Shown piece by piece: positions 8,982-19,305 of a stretch of 64,000 nucleotides of DNA (positions are counted from its first letter, which is position 1; each line of letters opens with the position of its first letter). The DNA is from Algoriphagus sp. AGSA1 (GTDB lineage Bacteria > Bacteroidota > Bacteroidia > Cytophagales > Cyclobacteriaceae): positions 29,995 to 93,994 of the forward strand of contig NZ_JAJUWR010000026.1 in NCBI RefSeq assembly GCF_021390545.1, in the 5' to 3' direction. The notes under the pieces were generated by a model. That model worked only from the letters and a program-made list of their open reading frames with translations, was not told the DNA's origin and searched no databases. The translations under genes were made by a program, and so were the position numbers.

Positions 8982-9635
8982 ATGAAAGAAACCCATAATA
9001 AACCTATTGAAACCACTGAAGAACCAGCTATGCTGTATATGCAGCATAGTCAGGTGATGATCGTGTACACCGAAAAATCGGACCGTGAAGTCTGGAACTC
9101 CTTTAAAAACGGAGATGAGGCGGCATTTAATTACATCTACAGAAAGTACGTCGCAGACTTATTTAATTACGGGATGCAGATCTGCAAACAGGAAGAATTG
9201 ATCCGGGACTGCCTGCAGAAGATGTTTGTGGATTTACGTAAGAACCAAGCCAAACTTGGGGAGGTACAGCGCATAAAAGGCTATTTGCTTACAGTATTCC
9301 ACCGGGAGCTGTTCAAATTCCTCAAAAACCAGAAAAAGCATAAATCACCTTTGATATCCTTAGAGCCAGATGAAAATATGTTTTACATCGAGACCTCCCA
9401 TGAGACGAAGTTGATAGATGAGGAATTTGCTTTAGAACAAAAAATGGAAATAGCCAATGCACTGAACCAACTCACTTCGAGACAGCGACAGGCTATAATC
9501 ATGCTCTATCAGGAAGAACTGTCCTATAAAGAGATCGCTGATATCATGAATTTCAACGAAGTGAAAACAGCAAGAACCTTGGTCTATCGTGCCATGGAGA
9601 AGCTGAAGGAAATATTTGAAGTTAAGAAAGCCTAA
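8982..9635 (+). CDS. ECF RNA polymerase sigma factor (Bacteroidota FecI-like)
   Basis: Sigma-70 region 2 is at EVWNSFKNGDEAAFNYIYRK, and region 4 is at ALNQLTSRQRQAIIMLYQEE followed by a helix-turn-helix LSYKEIADIMNFNEVKTAR. The frame is open from 8916 with TTG, and ATG codons lie at 8952, 8982, 9030, 9039 and 9057. A usual-length ECF factor (~190 residues) would start near 9057. I list 8982, with the true start uncertain. It lies 23 bp before a FecR anti-sigma gene and upstream of an STN-containing SusC, the standard trans-envelope signalling set. It probably directs the xylan locus that follows. Confidence 0.9.
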   Translation: MKETHNKPIETTEEPAMLYMQHSQVMIVYTEKSDREVWNSFKNGDEAAFNYIYRKYVADLFNYGMQICKQEELIRDCLQKMFVDLRKNQAKLGEVQRIKGYLLTVFHRELFKFLKNQKKHKSPLISLEPDENMFYIETSHETKLIDEEFALEQKMEIANALNQLTSRQRQAIIMLYQEELSYKEIADIMNFNEVKTARTLVYRAMEKLKEIFEVKKA

Positions 9636-9658
9636 CCAGCACACTTTCTACCACTACC

Positions 9659-10687
9659 ATGGATGAAAAAAGTAAATACATAGATTTTGAGATCGAGGAT
9701 TTTTTGAATGATGAGTTTTTTATTCAATGGGTCAAGAATCCTGGAGAAGAAACAAACCATTTTTGGCTCAAATGGATAGAAAACCATCCATCCAGAAGAC
9801 CTGTGGTACAGAAAGCCCGCGAGATCATAGCCATGGTCGATTACAAGGAAAGATATGTGCTCTCCGACCAGGCTTACATGGACCTATATGAGGATATTGT
9901 GGAAAAGAGCCATCAGGCCAGGACTGATGGCAGGCATTTTCTCTGGAGTGGCTGGCACAAAACCGCGGCGATTTTGTTCTTGGTTTTTTCAACTATCTAT
10001 GGTGTTGATTTCTTGAGTAAAGGAAAATCAGAAGAGCAGGATACGCCAGAGGTCATTCCCTGGATTACGGTAGATAATCCAGCTGGGCAAAAGTACCGGT
10101 TTAAACTTCCTGACGGGACATCGGTACACCTCAATGCTGCCAGTAAAATAGAGTATCCCCAAAGCTTTGGTTCCGGTCACAGAGCCGTAAGAATGATTGG
10201 TGAAGCCTATTTCGATGTCTCTAAAGATGCCACTCGTCCTTTTGTCATTGAGATTGACAATAGTCAGGTGAAAGTACTCGGTACTTCTTTTAACCTGAAA
10301 AACGGGGATGATTTTGAGCTTGCGCTGGTAGAAGGAAAAGTGGAGGTAGCGGATTCTATCGGTGGAGTAATTACGGTATTGCCAAATGAAATGCTAATCA
10401 AGCGAAAGAATGGAGAGGTATCCAAAACCGGATTTGATCCGCTGGAAACACTTGGCTGGAAAGACCAACTCCTCATTTTTAAGGATAACACTTACCCGGA
10501 GGTCATAGAAAAACTGGAAACTTGGTTTGGGGTCACTATCCACAGCACCCTCAACGTGGAAAAAGGATGGTCTTATTCCGGCCGGTATCATAATAAGTCC
10601 TTAGACCATGTTTTGGAAGGCATAAGTATCTCCTCCGAGTTTAAGTACTCAATAGATAACAAATCAGTAACAATTTCAAACCCATAA
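9659..10687 (+). CDS. FecR-family anti-sigma factor
   Basis: A 342-residue inner-membrane protein. A ~95-residue cytoplasmic N-terminal domain, including a PSRRPVVQKA segment, would hold the sigma factor. One membrane helix (about 101-117, TAAILFLVFSTIYGVDF) follows, then the periplasmic FecR domain (GTSVHLNAASKIEYP, GEAYFDVSKDATRPFVIE, VKVLGTSFNL) and a C-terminal DUF4974-type domain (YPEVIEKLETWFGVTI, SLDHVLEGIS). In the known mechanism the STN domain of a substrate-loaded SusC contacts FecR and releases sigma. The order sigma, FecR, SusC fits this exactly. Confidence 0.92.
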   Translation: MDEKSKYIDFEIEDFLNDEFFIQWVKNPGEETNHFWLKWIENHPSRRPVVQKAREIIAMVDYKERYVLSDQAYMDLYEDIVEKSHQARTDGRHFLWSGWHKTAAILFLVFSTIYGVDFLSKGKSEEQDTPEVIPWITVDNPAGQKYRFKLPDGTSVHLNAASKIEYPQSFGSGHRAVRMIGEAYFDVSKDATRPFVIEIDNSQVKVLGTSFNLKNGDDFELALVEGKVEVADSIGGVITVLPNEMLIKRKNGEVSKTGFDPLETLGWKDQLLIFKDNTYPEVIEKLETWFGVTIHSTLNVEKGWSYSGRYHNKSLDHVLEGISISSEFKYSIDNKSVTISNP

Positions 10688-10734
10688 CCTACTAACAATG
10701 GAAAACACTTATACCAATACCAGCTGAAAGAAAA

Positions 10735-10801
10735 ATAGGCAGAATCGCTAATGCTCCTCTGCCTATAGCCTTTGCCTCAATCGTCAAATTTAACAAAGGC
10801 T
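10735..10801 (+). promoter_or_regulatory. Two successive hairpins in the susC leader
   Basis: Hairpin 1 pairs ATAGGCAGA (10735-10743) with TCTGCCTAT (10758-10766). Hairpin 2 pairs AGCCTTTG (10767-10774) with CAAAGGCT (10794-10801). They fill most of the gap between fecR and the SusC gene. Neither is followed by a T run, so a leader-processing or mRNA-stability role is more likely than termination. Confidence 0.45.
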
Positions 10802-10841
10802 AAATTTCAAGTAATACACACTTAAAATCTTAAACAAAAGT

Positions 10842-13800
10842 ATGGAAAAATCAATACTTAGGAAAATCATTATGCTTTCCAAATATTTTATGTGTGCGTT
10901 CCTCTTTCAGCTGTTTTTTACAGCTGTGCTGATGGCAAATACCGGTAATGCCCAACTGAAAGGCCTGGCCGAGATTAAAGTCACCGTAAATTTCAAGGAA
11001 AGCGCACTAAATAAAGTCATCACTGAGCTGGAAACCCAGAGCGGGTTTCAATTCACTTACAATAAGGCGTTGGTCGCAGTGGATGAGCTCAAAGTGAACT
11101 TGTCGAAGAGAAATGCACCTCTATCAGAAGTCTTGCTGGCGATCTCAAGTCAGACCAACCTGAAGTTTGTGCAGCTTGATGACAACATCCATATCACAAA
11201 AGGCTCTAAAAAAAGCCCCCCAAAACAACCGGAACCTATTGCTGTGGTAGAGGTAAGAGGCCAGGTGCTGGATCCCACGGGACTTGCACTGCCTGGCGTG
11301 ACAGTGAGGATCAAGAACACCACCAGAGGCACCACGACCAATCTTGATGGGGAGTTTACACTTCAGGTAAATGAAGGGGAGACTCTGGTTTTTAGTTTTA
11401 TAGGTTTTGTGGAAAAGGAAGTTGTCGTCCAGAATCAGACAGTGATCAATATTGTGCTGGAGGAAGATCTCCAGAGTCTCGATGAAGTGATCGTAGTCGG
11501 GTACGCCGAGCAAAAGAAGGAAACCATCGTGGGTGCGGTAGCCCAAACCAATGGGGAAGTGCTCAAGCGTACGGGCGGGGTGTCCAATGTGGGTGCGGCA
11601 CTTACAGGAAATCTTCCAGGTGTAATCACCACTGCCAGTACCGGTGTACCAGGAGGGGAAAACCCGCAGATTGTGATCCGTGGTCAAAACAGCTGGAATG
11701 GAAACTCCCCGTTAATTTTGGTGGATGGAGTGGAGCGTCCTGAATTTTTCAACACCATGGACATCGCTTCCGTGGAGAGTATTTCTGTGTTGAAAGATGC
11801 CTCGGCAACTGCTGTTTTTGGGTCCAGGGGTGCAAACGGAGTAATCATCGTCACTACCAAAAGAGGCAAGGAAGGAAAAGCCCAGATCACAGCCAATGTA
11901 AGTTCCACGATGAAATTGGTGTCCAAACTTCCAGGTAAGTTTGATGCGTACGATGCTATAGGGATCCGCAACCGTGCGATAGAAAATGAACTTTCGGCAA
12001 ACCCCTCCGGATGGGCGGATTACATTCCTTACGATACCCGGACCAAGTATAGATTTCCTTCAAGTCTTGAGGAAGCGGAGCGTTATCCGAATATAGATTG
12101 GCAGGAAACTCTCTTCAAAGATTACGCAATGGCATATAATGCCAATGTAGGAATAAGAGGTGGGACTAAGTTTACCCAATATTTTGCCAGTATTGACTTC
12201 CAAAATGAAGGGGATCTCTTTAGAAGTTTTGATAACAACCGGGGATACGAACCGGGGTACAATTATAACCGCCTGAACTTTCGCAGCAATCTGGATTTTC
12301 AGCTCACCTCAAGCACACAGTTGCAGGTGAATCTGGGCGGATCATACGGCACCCGAAAAACCCCTTGGGGTGGAGGGAATTCCAGTAGCTTCTGGAGTGC
12401 GGCATATGCAAATCCACCAGATGCGTTTATGCCAGTCTATTCAGATGGGGCCTGGGGAGTATATGCACCGGATGATGTGGCAGCCGAGAATTCCGTGAGG
12501 ATACTTGCGGTAAGTGGTGTCCAGTACTTGACAAAAACACAGCTTTCCACAAATTTCGTCCTCAACCAAGATTTGGGTATGATCCTGAAGGGACTGAATT
12601 TCCGAGGCACACTGGCAGTGGACAATTCTTTTACCGAGGCTAACAGAGGGGTGAATGATCTTTATAATACCCCCTTCCAGAAATGGATAGATCCGGTGAC
12701 CGGAGCCCATCTTTATGATGATTATGTGGATGGTAACAGCCGTTTTGATTTTAGAGAAGCCGTGACCTGGGGAATTGCAGATGGACAGGTGGTGACGAAT
12801 GGCCCGGATGCTGCCCAGAGAAGGCTATATTATCAGTTTCAGCTGAACTACTCCGGAAGTATAGCGGAGCGTCACAATTATTCCTTAATGGGCTTGATGA
12901 GCCGTCAACAGGATGCCACTGGGAATATGATCCCCTCGTATCGGGAAGATTGGGTTTTCCGGGCCAATTATAACTATAAGAACAAATATCTTCTGGATTA
13001 TAGCGGGGCTTACAATGGATCTGAGAAGTTTGCCCCAGAGTATAGATTTGCCTTCTTTTCATCCGGAGGTATAGGATGGGTATTGTCGGAAGAAGGGTTT
13101 ATGAAGTCCCTTTCATTTTTGGATTTTCTTAAAGTCAGGGCCAGCTATGGAGAGGTCGGGGATGACAATATCGGAGGTAGGTTTCTATTCATGGACCAGT
13201 GGGTCTATGGAAATAGTTCCCAACTAGGGATCGTAGGAGAAGGCGGGGAATACAGCCCCTATACCTGGTACAGACAGTCGTCCGTGGGAAATCCGGAAGT
13301 ACATTGGGAAACCGTATATAAGACTAATATCGGGGTGGAATTCGATATGTTCAATGGGTTAATCAACGGTAATTTTGAGTATTTCAAGGACGATAGAAAG
13401 GATATACTAATGTCCAATGACCGTTCTATTCCCAGCTACTATGGAACCACCGCCCCAGCGGCAAATTTAGGACGTGTCGTGACCAAGGGATTTGAATTTA
13501 CCCTTGGGGCGAGCCATACCTTCGGGAATCAAATTCGTGTGTGGGGAGATTTTTCTATGACCCATGCGGAGAATGTTGTGATGGAAAGAGATGACCCCGA
13601 GCTGCAGGTTGATTATCAGAAAGCCAAGGGCTATCAGCTCGGGCAGTATCGTACGCATATCAGCAATGGCTATTATAGCTCATGGGATGATGTGTATGGC
13701 AGTACACCGCACAATGCAAACGACCAATTCAAGCTCCCAGGGGGATTGCATATCCTCGATTTCAACGGGGACGGGGTGATTGACTCCTTCGATGCGGCTC

Positions 13801-14288
13801 CATTTGGCTTTTCAGGAGTACCGGAGAATACCTACAGTACCAATATTGGGGTAGAATGGAAGGGGCTAAGTGTTTATGTGCAGTTCTATGGGGTGAACAA
13901 TGTCACCAGAGATGTGCCACTCAGCAGTTTGAATAATCGTCTCAACAGAGTATATGAAGAAGGAAGCTATTGGTCTGAGGACAATATGGATCCGGACGCG
14001 CCTATGCCTAGATGGGGGGCGTTGCTACAGGGGTATAGCAATGGACAACGCTACCTTTATGACGGATCCTATCTTCGACTCAAAAATGCTGAAATCGCCT
14101 ATCTGTTCAATGGAGATTGGGTGAGAAGAATAGGTGTAGAGACCTTAAGGGTCTATTTGAACGGCAACAACTTGCTTCTATGGACGGATATGCCGGATGA
14201 CAGGGAGTCCAATTTCTCCTCAGCAGGTTTTGCAGGTGCTTATCCCACGGTAAGAAGGATCAATCTTGGCCTAAATGTTTCATTCTAA
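10842..14288 (+). CDS. SusC/RagA TonB-dependent transporter with STN signalling domain (XusA-like)
   Basis: A 1148-residue outer-membrane protein. In order it has a signal segment, an STN domain (about 43-115: VTVNFKESALNKVITELE to NLKFVQLDDNIHITKG), a carboxypeptidase-like beta-sandwich (about 133-212), the plug with LDEVIVVGYAEQKK and the SVLKDASATAVFGSRGANGVIIVTT block, then a long beta-barrel ending in SLGLNVSF with terminal Phe. The STN domain marks it as the sensor partner of the upstream sigma/FecR pair. It would import xylo-oligosaccharides with the SusD encoded next. The first SusC in XUL-type loci has this position. Confidence 0.92.
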   Translation: MEKSILRKIIMLSKYFMCAFLFQLFFTAVLMANTGNAQLKGLAEIKVTVNFKESALNKVITELETQSGFQFTYNKALVAVDELKVNLSKRNAPLSEVLLAISSQTNLKFVQLDDNIHITKGSKKSPPKQPEPIAVVEVRGQVLDPTGLALPGVTVRIKNTTRGTTTNLDGEFTLQVNEGETLVFSFIGFVEKEVVVQNQTVINIVLEEDLQSLDEVIVVGYAEQKKETIVGAVAQTNGEVLKRTGGVSNVGAALTGNLPGVITTASTGVPGGENPQIVIRGQNSWNGNSPLILVDGVERPEFFNTMDIASVESISVLKDASATAVFGSRGANGVIIVTTKRGKEGKAQITANVSSTMKLVSKLPGKFDAYDAIGIRNRAIENELSANPSGWADYIPYDTRTKYRFPSSLEEAERYPNIDWQETLFKDYAMAYNANVGIRGGTKFTQYFASIDFQNEGDLFRSFDNNRGYEPGYNYNRLNFRSNLDFQLTSSTQLQVNLGGSYGTRKTPWGGGNSSSFWSAAYANPPDAFMPVYSDGAWGVYAPDDVAAENSVRILAVSGVQYLTKTQLSTNFVLNQDLGMILKGLNFRGTLAVDNSFTEANRGVNDLYNTPFQKWIDPVTGAHLYDDYVDGNSRFDFREAVTWGIADGQVVTNGPDAAQRRLYYQFQLNYSGSIAERHNYSLMGLMSRQQDATGNMIPSYREDWVFRANYNYKNKYLLDYSGAYNGSEKFAPEYRFAFFSSGGIGWVLSEEGFMKSLSFLDFLKVRASYGEVGDDNIGGRFLFMDQWVYGNSSQLGIVGEGGEYSPYTWYRQSSVGNPEVHWETVYKTNIGVEFDMFNGLINGNFEYFKDDRKDILMSNDRSIPSYYGTTAPAANLGRVVTKGFEFTLGASHTFGNQIRVWGDFSMTHAENVVMERDDPELQVDYQKAKGYQLGQYRTHISNGYYSSWDDVYGSTPHNANDQFKLPGGLHILDFNGDGVIDSFDAAPFGFSGVPENTYSTNIGVEWKGLSVYVQFYGVNNVTRDVPLSSLNNRLNRVYEEGSYWSEDNMDPDAPMPRWGALLQGYSNGQRYLYDGSYLRLKNAEIAYLFNGDWVRRIGVETLRVYLNGNNLLLWTDMPDDRESNFSSAGFAGAYPTVRRINLGLNVSF

Positions 14289-14301
14289 CCTAGCATTCCA
14301 T

Positions 14302-16197
14302 ATGAACAATTCTATAAAAAATATATTCAAGTGCGGATTTCTGACAGTACTTATCCTGTCAGCCACTTCCTGTGAGGATTATCTGGAAAGATCCCCTGAT
14401 TCCATCATTTCGGAAGAAACCGCCTTTCAAAATTTCACTAATTTCCAGGGATTCACCGAAGAACTCTACCATTGTATTCCAAATTTCACGCTGGCCTATT
14501 GGGTGAGTGCCTGGAATTTTGGGGAAGACGAGATAGAATCCACAGCCGGGACTTTTACAGTCTCCTACAATTTTGACCGTGGTAATTTCTGGGCTTGGCA
14601 AGCCGAGCAAGGTGGCGGAGTGGGCTGGTTTGACAAAGCAAATGCCTCTACCACTGATGGTCATCATGCCAAAGCACTTTGGCCATTGGCGTGGAGTGGG
14701 ATCCGTAAAGCAAATTTAGGTTTGGAAAACCTATATCGTCTTACGGACGCCACCGATGAGGAAAGAAGGTTTATCGAAGGACAACTTTTGTTTTTCAGAG
14801 GGTGGTTTCATTTTCAGCTGATCCAGTATTTCGGCGGTATGCCATACATAGACACGGTTCTTCCAAGCGATGAAAAGCTAAGACTTCCCAGACTTTCCTA
14901 TAAAGAATCTGCTGACAGAATTACGGCGGATCTGCGTAGGGCTGCGGATCTACTACCGTTGGACTGGGATGATACCACCGTAGGGAAGAGGACCATAGGT
15001 AAAAACAGCATGCGGATCAATAAGGCCATGGCACTGGGATACTTGGGCAAAAACCTATTGTGGGCCGCAAGTCCGCTGATGAATTATACTTCTTCCGGGA
15101 GCAAAAGTTATGATACGAATTATGCAAAGCAAGCGGCAGATGTGTTTGGTGAGTTACTCCAACTGGTAGAAACAGGGCAAACAATTTATTCCCTCATGCC
15201 ATTTGCGCAGAAATCCAATATGTTTTATACCACTGGCCAAAACTGGGCTATGCCAGGAGGTACCGAGGCGATGTTCAGGGCTCCTACCACAGGGGCGAAT
15301 GGAAGTAACTACCAGATATCCAAGCAGTTTATGCCTTTGTTGATTAGCCAGGGAGATGCGACTATGTTTATGCCTACGGCAAATTATGTACATGACAATT
15401 ATGGCATGGCCAATGGATTGCCGCTTCCGGATGATATCACGAAAGCTGACCCTGAATCCGGATATGATCCCAATTATCCATGGAAAGGTCGGGATCCAAG
15501 ATTTTATAGTGATATCACATTCGATGGTGTCAAGGTGATCCAAGGAGCCATTCCGGATGCCAGTGAAGAGCAAAACAGATATGCCAACCTGTTTACCAAT
15601 GGCAGCTATAGAAACCTGAGCAACGGAAGCCGCACCGGATATATGAGCAGAAAGTTTGTGCCTTTGAGAGCCAATAAGTATGATAATGCATACGACTGGG
15701 GTGCTTCTCTCCATATCAATGTGCCTTACATGAGACTTGCGGATATCTACCTGATGTATGCCGAGTCAGTGCTGATGGGGTACAATTCCCCAAATGCACC
15801 TAGTGCTACCTTCGGTAAAACAGCAATAGAGGCTGTCAATGTAATCAGAGACCGTGCAGGCATGGCCAATGTGCATTCCAAGTACACAGGATCTGTGGAG
15901 GATTTTCTGCCTGAACTGAGGCGGGAGCGGGCTGTAGAACTAGCCTTCGAAAGGCACCGCTTTACTGACCTGCGAAGATGGATGTTGCTGATAGAAGCCC
16001 CATACACTATCAAGACATCGGTAGAATTGGACAGGGTAGGGGATTTCAATGTGGATGATCCTACTGAAAACCGAGTGGCAAACATCAGAGAGGTAGTCAT
16101 TCTGGAGCGGCCATTTACTGAAAGGCATTACTGGTTGCCACTAAAAGTATCTGATGTGTCTCTGTATCCTGAAATGACTCAGAATCCAGGCTGGTAA
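14302..16197 (+). CDS. SusD/RagB outer-membrane glycan-binding lipoprotein (XusB-like)
   Basis: The ATG at 14302 is chosen because a lipoprotein signal follows at once (LTVLILSATSC, lipobox Cys). An upstream in-frame ATG at 14275 lies inside the SusC end. The ~631-residue product has the usual SusD pattern: FRGWFHFQLIQYFGGMPYID in the TPR part, and a C-terminal RRERAVELAFERHRFTDLRR block with HYWLPLK and TQNPGW at the end. It forms the lid over the SusC barrel and binds the glycan at the cell surface. It starts 14 bp after the SusC stop, so it is tightly coupled. Confidence 0.92.
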   Translation: MNNSIKNIFKCGFLTVLILSATSCEDYLERSPDSIISEETAFQNFTNFQGFTEELYHCIPNFTLAYWVSAWNFGEDEIESTAGTFTVSYNFDRGNFWAWQAEQGGGVGWFDKANASTTDGHHAKALWPLAWSGIRKANLGLENLYRLTDATDEERRFIEGQLLFFRGWFHFQLIQYFGGMPYIDTVLPSDEKLRLPRLSYKESADRITADLRRAADLLPLDWDDTTVGKRTIGKNSMRINKAMALGYLGKNLLWAASPLMNYTSSGSKSYDTNYAKQAADVFGELLQLVETGQTIYSLMPFAQKSNMFYTTGQNWAMPGGTEAMFRAPTTGANGSNYQISKQFMPLLISQGDATMFMPTANYVHDNYGMANGLPLPDDITKADPESGYDPNYPWKGRDPRFYSDITFDGVKVIQGAIPDASEEQNRYANLFTNGSYRNLSNGSRTGYMSRKFVPLRANKYDNAYDWGASLHINVPYMRLADIYLMYAESVLMGYNSPNAPSATFGKTAIEAVNVIRDRAGMANVHSKYTGSVEDFLPELRRERAVELAFERHRFTDLRRWMLLIEAPYTIKTSVELDRVGDFNVDDPTENRVANIREVVILERPFTERHYWLPLKVSDVSLYPEMTQNPGW

Positions 16198-16237
16198 TGC
16201 GTGCGATTACTTTTTATCATCTAAATGAATAATCATA

Positions 16238-19200
16238 ATGAAATATATTAGACTAGTGATGGTATTCTGTGTCGCTGTGGTGGTGTTTCCGCTTGAGCTG
16301 ATGGCACAGAGTACCTTGAAAATAAACCTTAACCCAGTGGTGAAGTCCAGTATCGGTAAAACAATACAAGGAGCTGTCATCACAAGCGCAGAAGACGATT
16401 ACTCGGCTGTTTCTGACAGTCTGGGAGTAGTGAAATTACTGGTAACTGCAAATACATATTTGTCTGTAGAGGCTCCAGGATATGAAACCAGATTATTTAG
16501 AGCAACACCTGACCTGGAAGAGATTACACTCTATGGAGATCTGGAAGGGGATGACGTGAGGGTAGCTTTTCAAACCAAGGATAAAAGGGATCTCTTAGGC
16601 GGTATCTCCTACGTGAATATGCCTGAAGTGCTTGAGGATAACTACATCACTTATCCACTTGACAGAATGGAAGCTTTTGTAAGTGGGTTCAATGGCAATT
16701 TATGGGGAAATAATTATTCACTGGTGCTGGTAGATGGGGTGCCACGGGATGTGGATAGCGTGCACCCTACTGAAATAGCCCAGATGACCTTCCTAAAAGG
16801 TGTAAATGCCGTGGCTCTTTACGGAAGCCGGGCTGCAAAGGGCGTGATCATGATCACCACTAAAAGAGGTGTGGCCAATACCCAAAATATCACCCTAAGA
16901 ACCAATGCGGGGGTGAATACGCCCAAATCCTATCCTGAATACCTAGGCTCCGGAGAATATATGACCCTGTATAATGAGGCAAGAACCAATGATGGTTTGT
17001 CTCCTCTGTATTCTGAAAATGAAATCTACAATTACTCCTCTGGAAACAACATTTACAGGTATCCAAATGTGGATTACTATTCTCCTGATTATCTGCAGGA
17101 GGCTTATGCCAGATATGACGGTAACCTGGAAATCTCCGGTGGAAATGAAACTGCAAGGTACTATACCAACGTGGGCTTTATGACAGAGGGTACGGTTCTC
17201 AATTTTGGTCAAGCCGCGGAAAATGCCAATGAACGCTTCAATGTTCGGGGTAATATCGATCTGAACCTGAATGACTTTATTTCTGCCAAAGTGGATGCAT
17301 CGGCGATTTTCTACAACAGCAGAGGTGTGAATTCCATTTATAGTATTGGAGAAGATAATATTGATTACTGGCAGGGCTCTACTATTTTGAGACCCAACAG
17401 GTTCGCACCTCTTATTCCGCTGGATTACATTGAACAGGGCGATGATTCATCCTGGGATTTGGTGCAGACCAGTGACCACCTGATTGGGGGAAAGTACCTG
17501 CTAGGTGGTACACAGCTAGACCAAAAGAACCCTATAGCGGACATCTATGCTGGTGGCTCCAATACTTACACTAGCCGACAGTTCCAGTTCAATGCCGGGG
17601 TGGATGCTGATCTTAGAAATGTGTTGGAAGGTTTGTCCTTCAGCTCGCTTTTTGGTCTCAACTACAATACATCCTACAACCTGTCATTTGAGAATGAGTA
17701 TGCGGTGTATCAGCCTTCTTGGACGAATTACAATGGGATTGACCAGATTCAAAGCCTGACCAAATACGGTCAGGATGCCAGTTCCAGAACCCAGAACATT
17801 AATAATAACTGGTTTCGCCAGACGGTCTCCTTCTCCGCTCAACTGAACTACAAGAGAACATTCCAGGAGAAGCACAACGTTAGCGCCTTGTTACTGGCAA
17901 ACGGCTTTCAGATTTCGGAGTCAGCGATGTATCATAGAGTTAGCAATGCCAATCTGGGCTTGTATCTGGCCTATAATTTCAAGCAGAAATATTACGCTGA
18001 ATTCAGCAGTGCGCTGGCCCATTCTGCCAAACTACCCGAAGGAAACCGTAAGGCAATTTCACCGACCATGTCTTTGGGGTGGAGGTTGAGCGGGGAGGAG
18101 TTTCTGTCATCCTCATCAGTGGTGGATGATCTAAGGGTCTCCGTTTCAGGAGGTATTCTCAACACCGATTTGGATATAGAGGATTTTTACCTGTACGAAC
18201 CTATCTATACTGACGAAGGGTCTTGGTACGAGTGGAAAGACGGGTTGAACAACACGGGTACCGATGTGCGCCGCGGTGAGAACCTCAATTTAACTTTTCC
18301 TAAAAGAGAGGAAATAAGTTTGGAACTTGAGGCCTCCTTGTTCAATAAGCTGATATATCTCAATGGTTCTGTATTTACCAGTAGGATGACGGGGCTATTT
18401 GTCCAGAACAACATTTTGTATCCAAGTTACTTCGTCACAGGATGGCCCATATCATCCTGGATACCCTATGTGAATTACAATAACGATATCCGAAATGGTG
18501 TGGATTTTCAGCTCAACCTGAACAAGAAAGTGGGCGAAGTGGATTGGACAGTGGGAGTTTCAGGATTGTATTACGATACGAAGGCTTCCAAAAGAGCTGA
18601 AAACTTTGAGGATAGTTACCAAAACAGACAGGGGATGCCTCTTGATGCGATCTGGGGACTAGAAAGTATAGGCTTCTTCAGTGGGGTTGATGATATAGAA
18701 AATTCTCCCACACAGGCATTTGGTGAAGTAAGGCCGGGTGATATCAAGTATAAAGACCAGAATGGCGATGGGATTATCAATGCCCAGGATGAGGTTTATC
18801 TGGGCAGGGGTGGATGGTCAGGAGCACCCCTGACTATGGGATTCCATGTGTCGGCCAAGGTGAAAAACTTCACGGTTTTCGCTTTGGGAACCTTGAGAAG
18901 CGGCGCCTATGCCATGAAAAACAATGATTATTTCTGGGTAAACGCTGATGATAAATACTCTGCAGTGGTACGGGATAGATGGACGGAGGAAACCCAGGAT
19001 ACGGCTACTTTTCCGAGACTGACTACGCTCAACGGAGCAAACAATTTCAGGAATTCAGATTTTTGGCTTTATAGCACCAACCGCTTTGATCTGGCCAAAA
19101 TACAGTTATCCTACTCCTTTCCCCAAAGAATCCTGGGTAGTGGATTTATCAAGGAATTGGGCACTTATGTCAGTGGATCAAACCTGTTGACGATCAGTCC

Positions 19201-19282
19201 AAACAGGGATATCCTGGAAATGAACATCGGAAGTGCTCCGCAGACGAGATTTTACAATTTCGGTATCCGGGCAATGTTTTAA
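16238..19282 (+). CDS. SusC-family TonB-dependent transporter, second of the locus (XusC-like)
   Basis: A 1014-residue outer-membrane protein with signal peptide (ending near LMAQ). It has no STN domain. The N-terminal beta-sandwich is divergent (IQGAVITSAEDDYSAVSDSL), then comes the plug with LVLVDGVPRDV and MTFLKGVNAVALYGSRAAKGVIMITT, then the barrel ending in FGIRAMF. The absence of STN suggests it imports but does not signal. Paired SusC/SusD duplications are typical of Bacteroidota xylan loci, where each pair handles different chain lengths or decorations. Confidence 0.9.
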   Translation: MKYIRLVMVFCVAVVVFPLELMAQSTLKINLNPVVKSSIGKTIQGAVITSAEDDYSAVSDSLGVVKLLVTANTYLSVEAPGYETRLFRATPDLEEITLYGDLEGDDVRVAFQTKDKRDLLGGISYVNMPEVLEDNYITYPLDRMEAFVSGFNGNLWGNNYSLVLVDGVPRDVDSVHPTEIAQMTFLKGVNAVALYGSRAAKGVIMITTKRGVANTQNITLRTNAGVNTPKSYPEYLGSGEYMTLYNEARTNDGLSPLYSENEIYNYSSGNNIYRYPNVDYYSPDYLQEAYARYDGNLEISGGNETARYYTNVGFMTEGTVLNFGQAAENANERFNVRGNIDLNLNDFISAKVDASAIFYNSRGVNSIYSIGEDNIDYWQGSTILRPNRFAPLIPLDYIEQGDDSSWDLVQTSDHLIGGKYLLGGTQLDQKNPIADIYAGGSNTYTSRQFQFNAGVDADLRNVLEGLSFSSLFGLNYNTSYNLSFENEYAVYQPSWTNYNGIDQIQSLTKYGQDASSRTQNINNNWFRQTVSFSAQLNYKRTFQEKHNVSALLLANGFQISESAMYHRVSNANLGLYLAYNFKQKYYAEFSSALAHSAKLPEGNRKAISPTMSLGWRLSGEEFLSSSSVVDDLRVSVSGGILNTDLDIEDFYLYEPIYTDEGSWYEWKDGLNNTGTDVRRGENLNLTFPKREEISLELEASLFNKLIYLNGSVFTSRMTGLFVQNNILYPSYFVTGWPISSWIPYVNYNNDIRNGVDFQLNLNKKVGEVDWTVGVSGLYYDTKASKRAENFEDSYQNRQGMPLDAIWGLESIGFFSGVDDIENSPTQAFGEVRPGDIKYKDQNGDGIINAQDEVYLGRGGWSGAPLTMGFHVSAKVKNFTVFALGTLRSGAYAMKNNDYFWVNADDKYSAVVRDRWTEETQDTATFPRLTTLNGANNFRNSDFWLYSTNRFDLAKIQLSYSFPQRILGSGFIKELGTYVSGSNLLTISPNRDILEMNIGSAPQTRFYNFGIRAMF

Positions 19283-19305
19283 CAAGACCCAAAAAACTCA
19301 AAATC

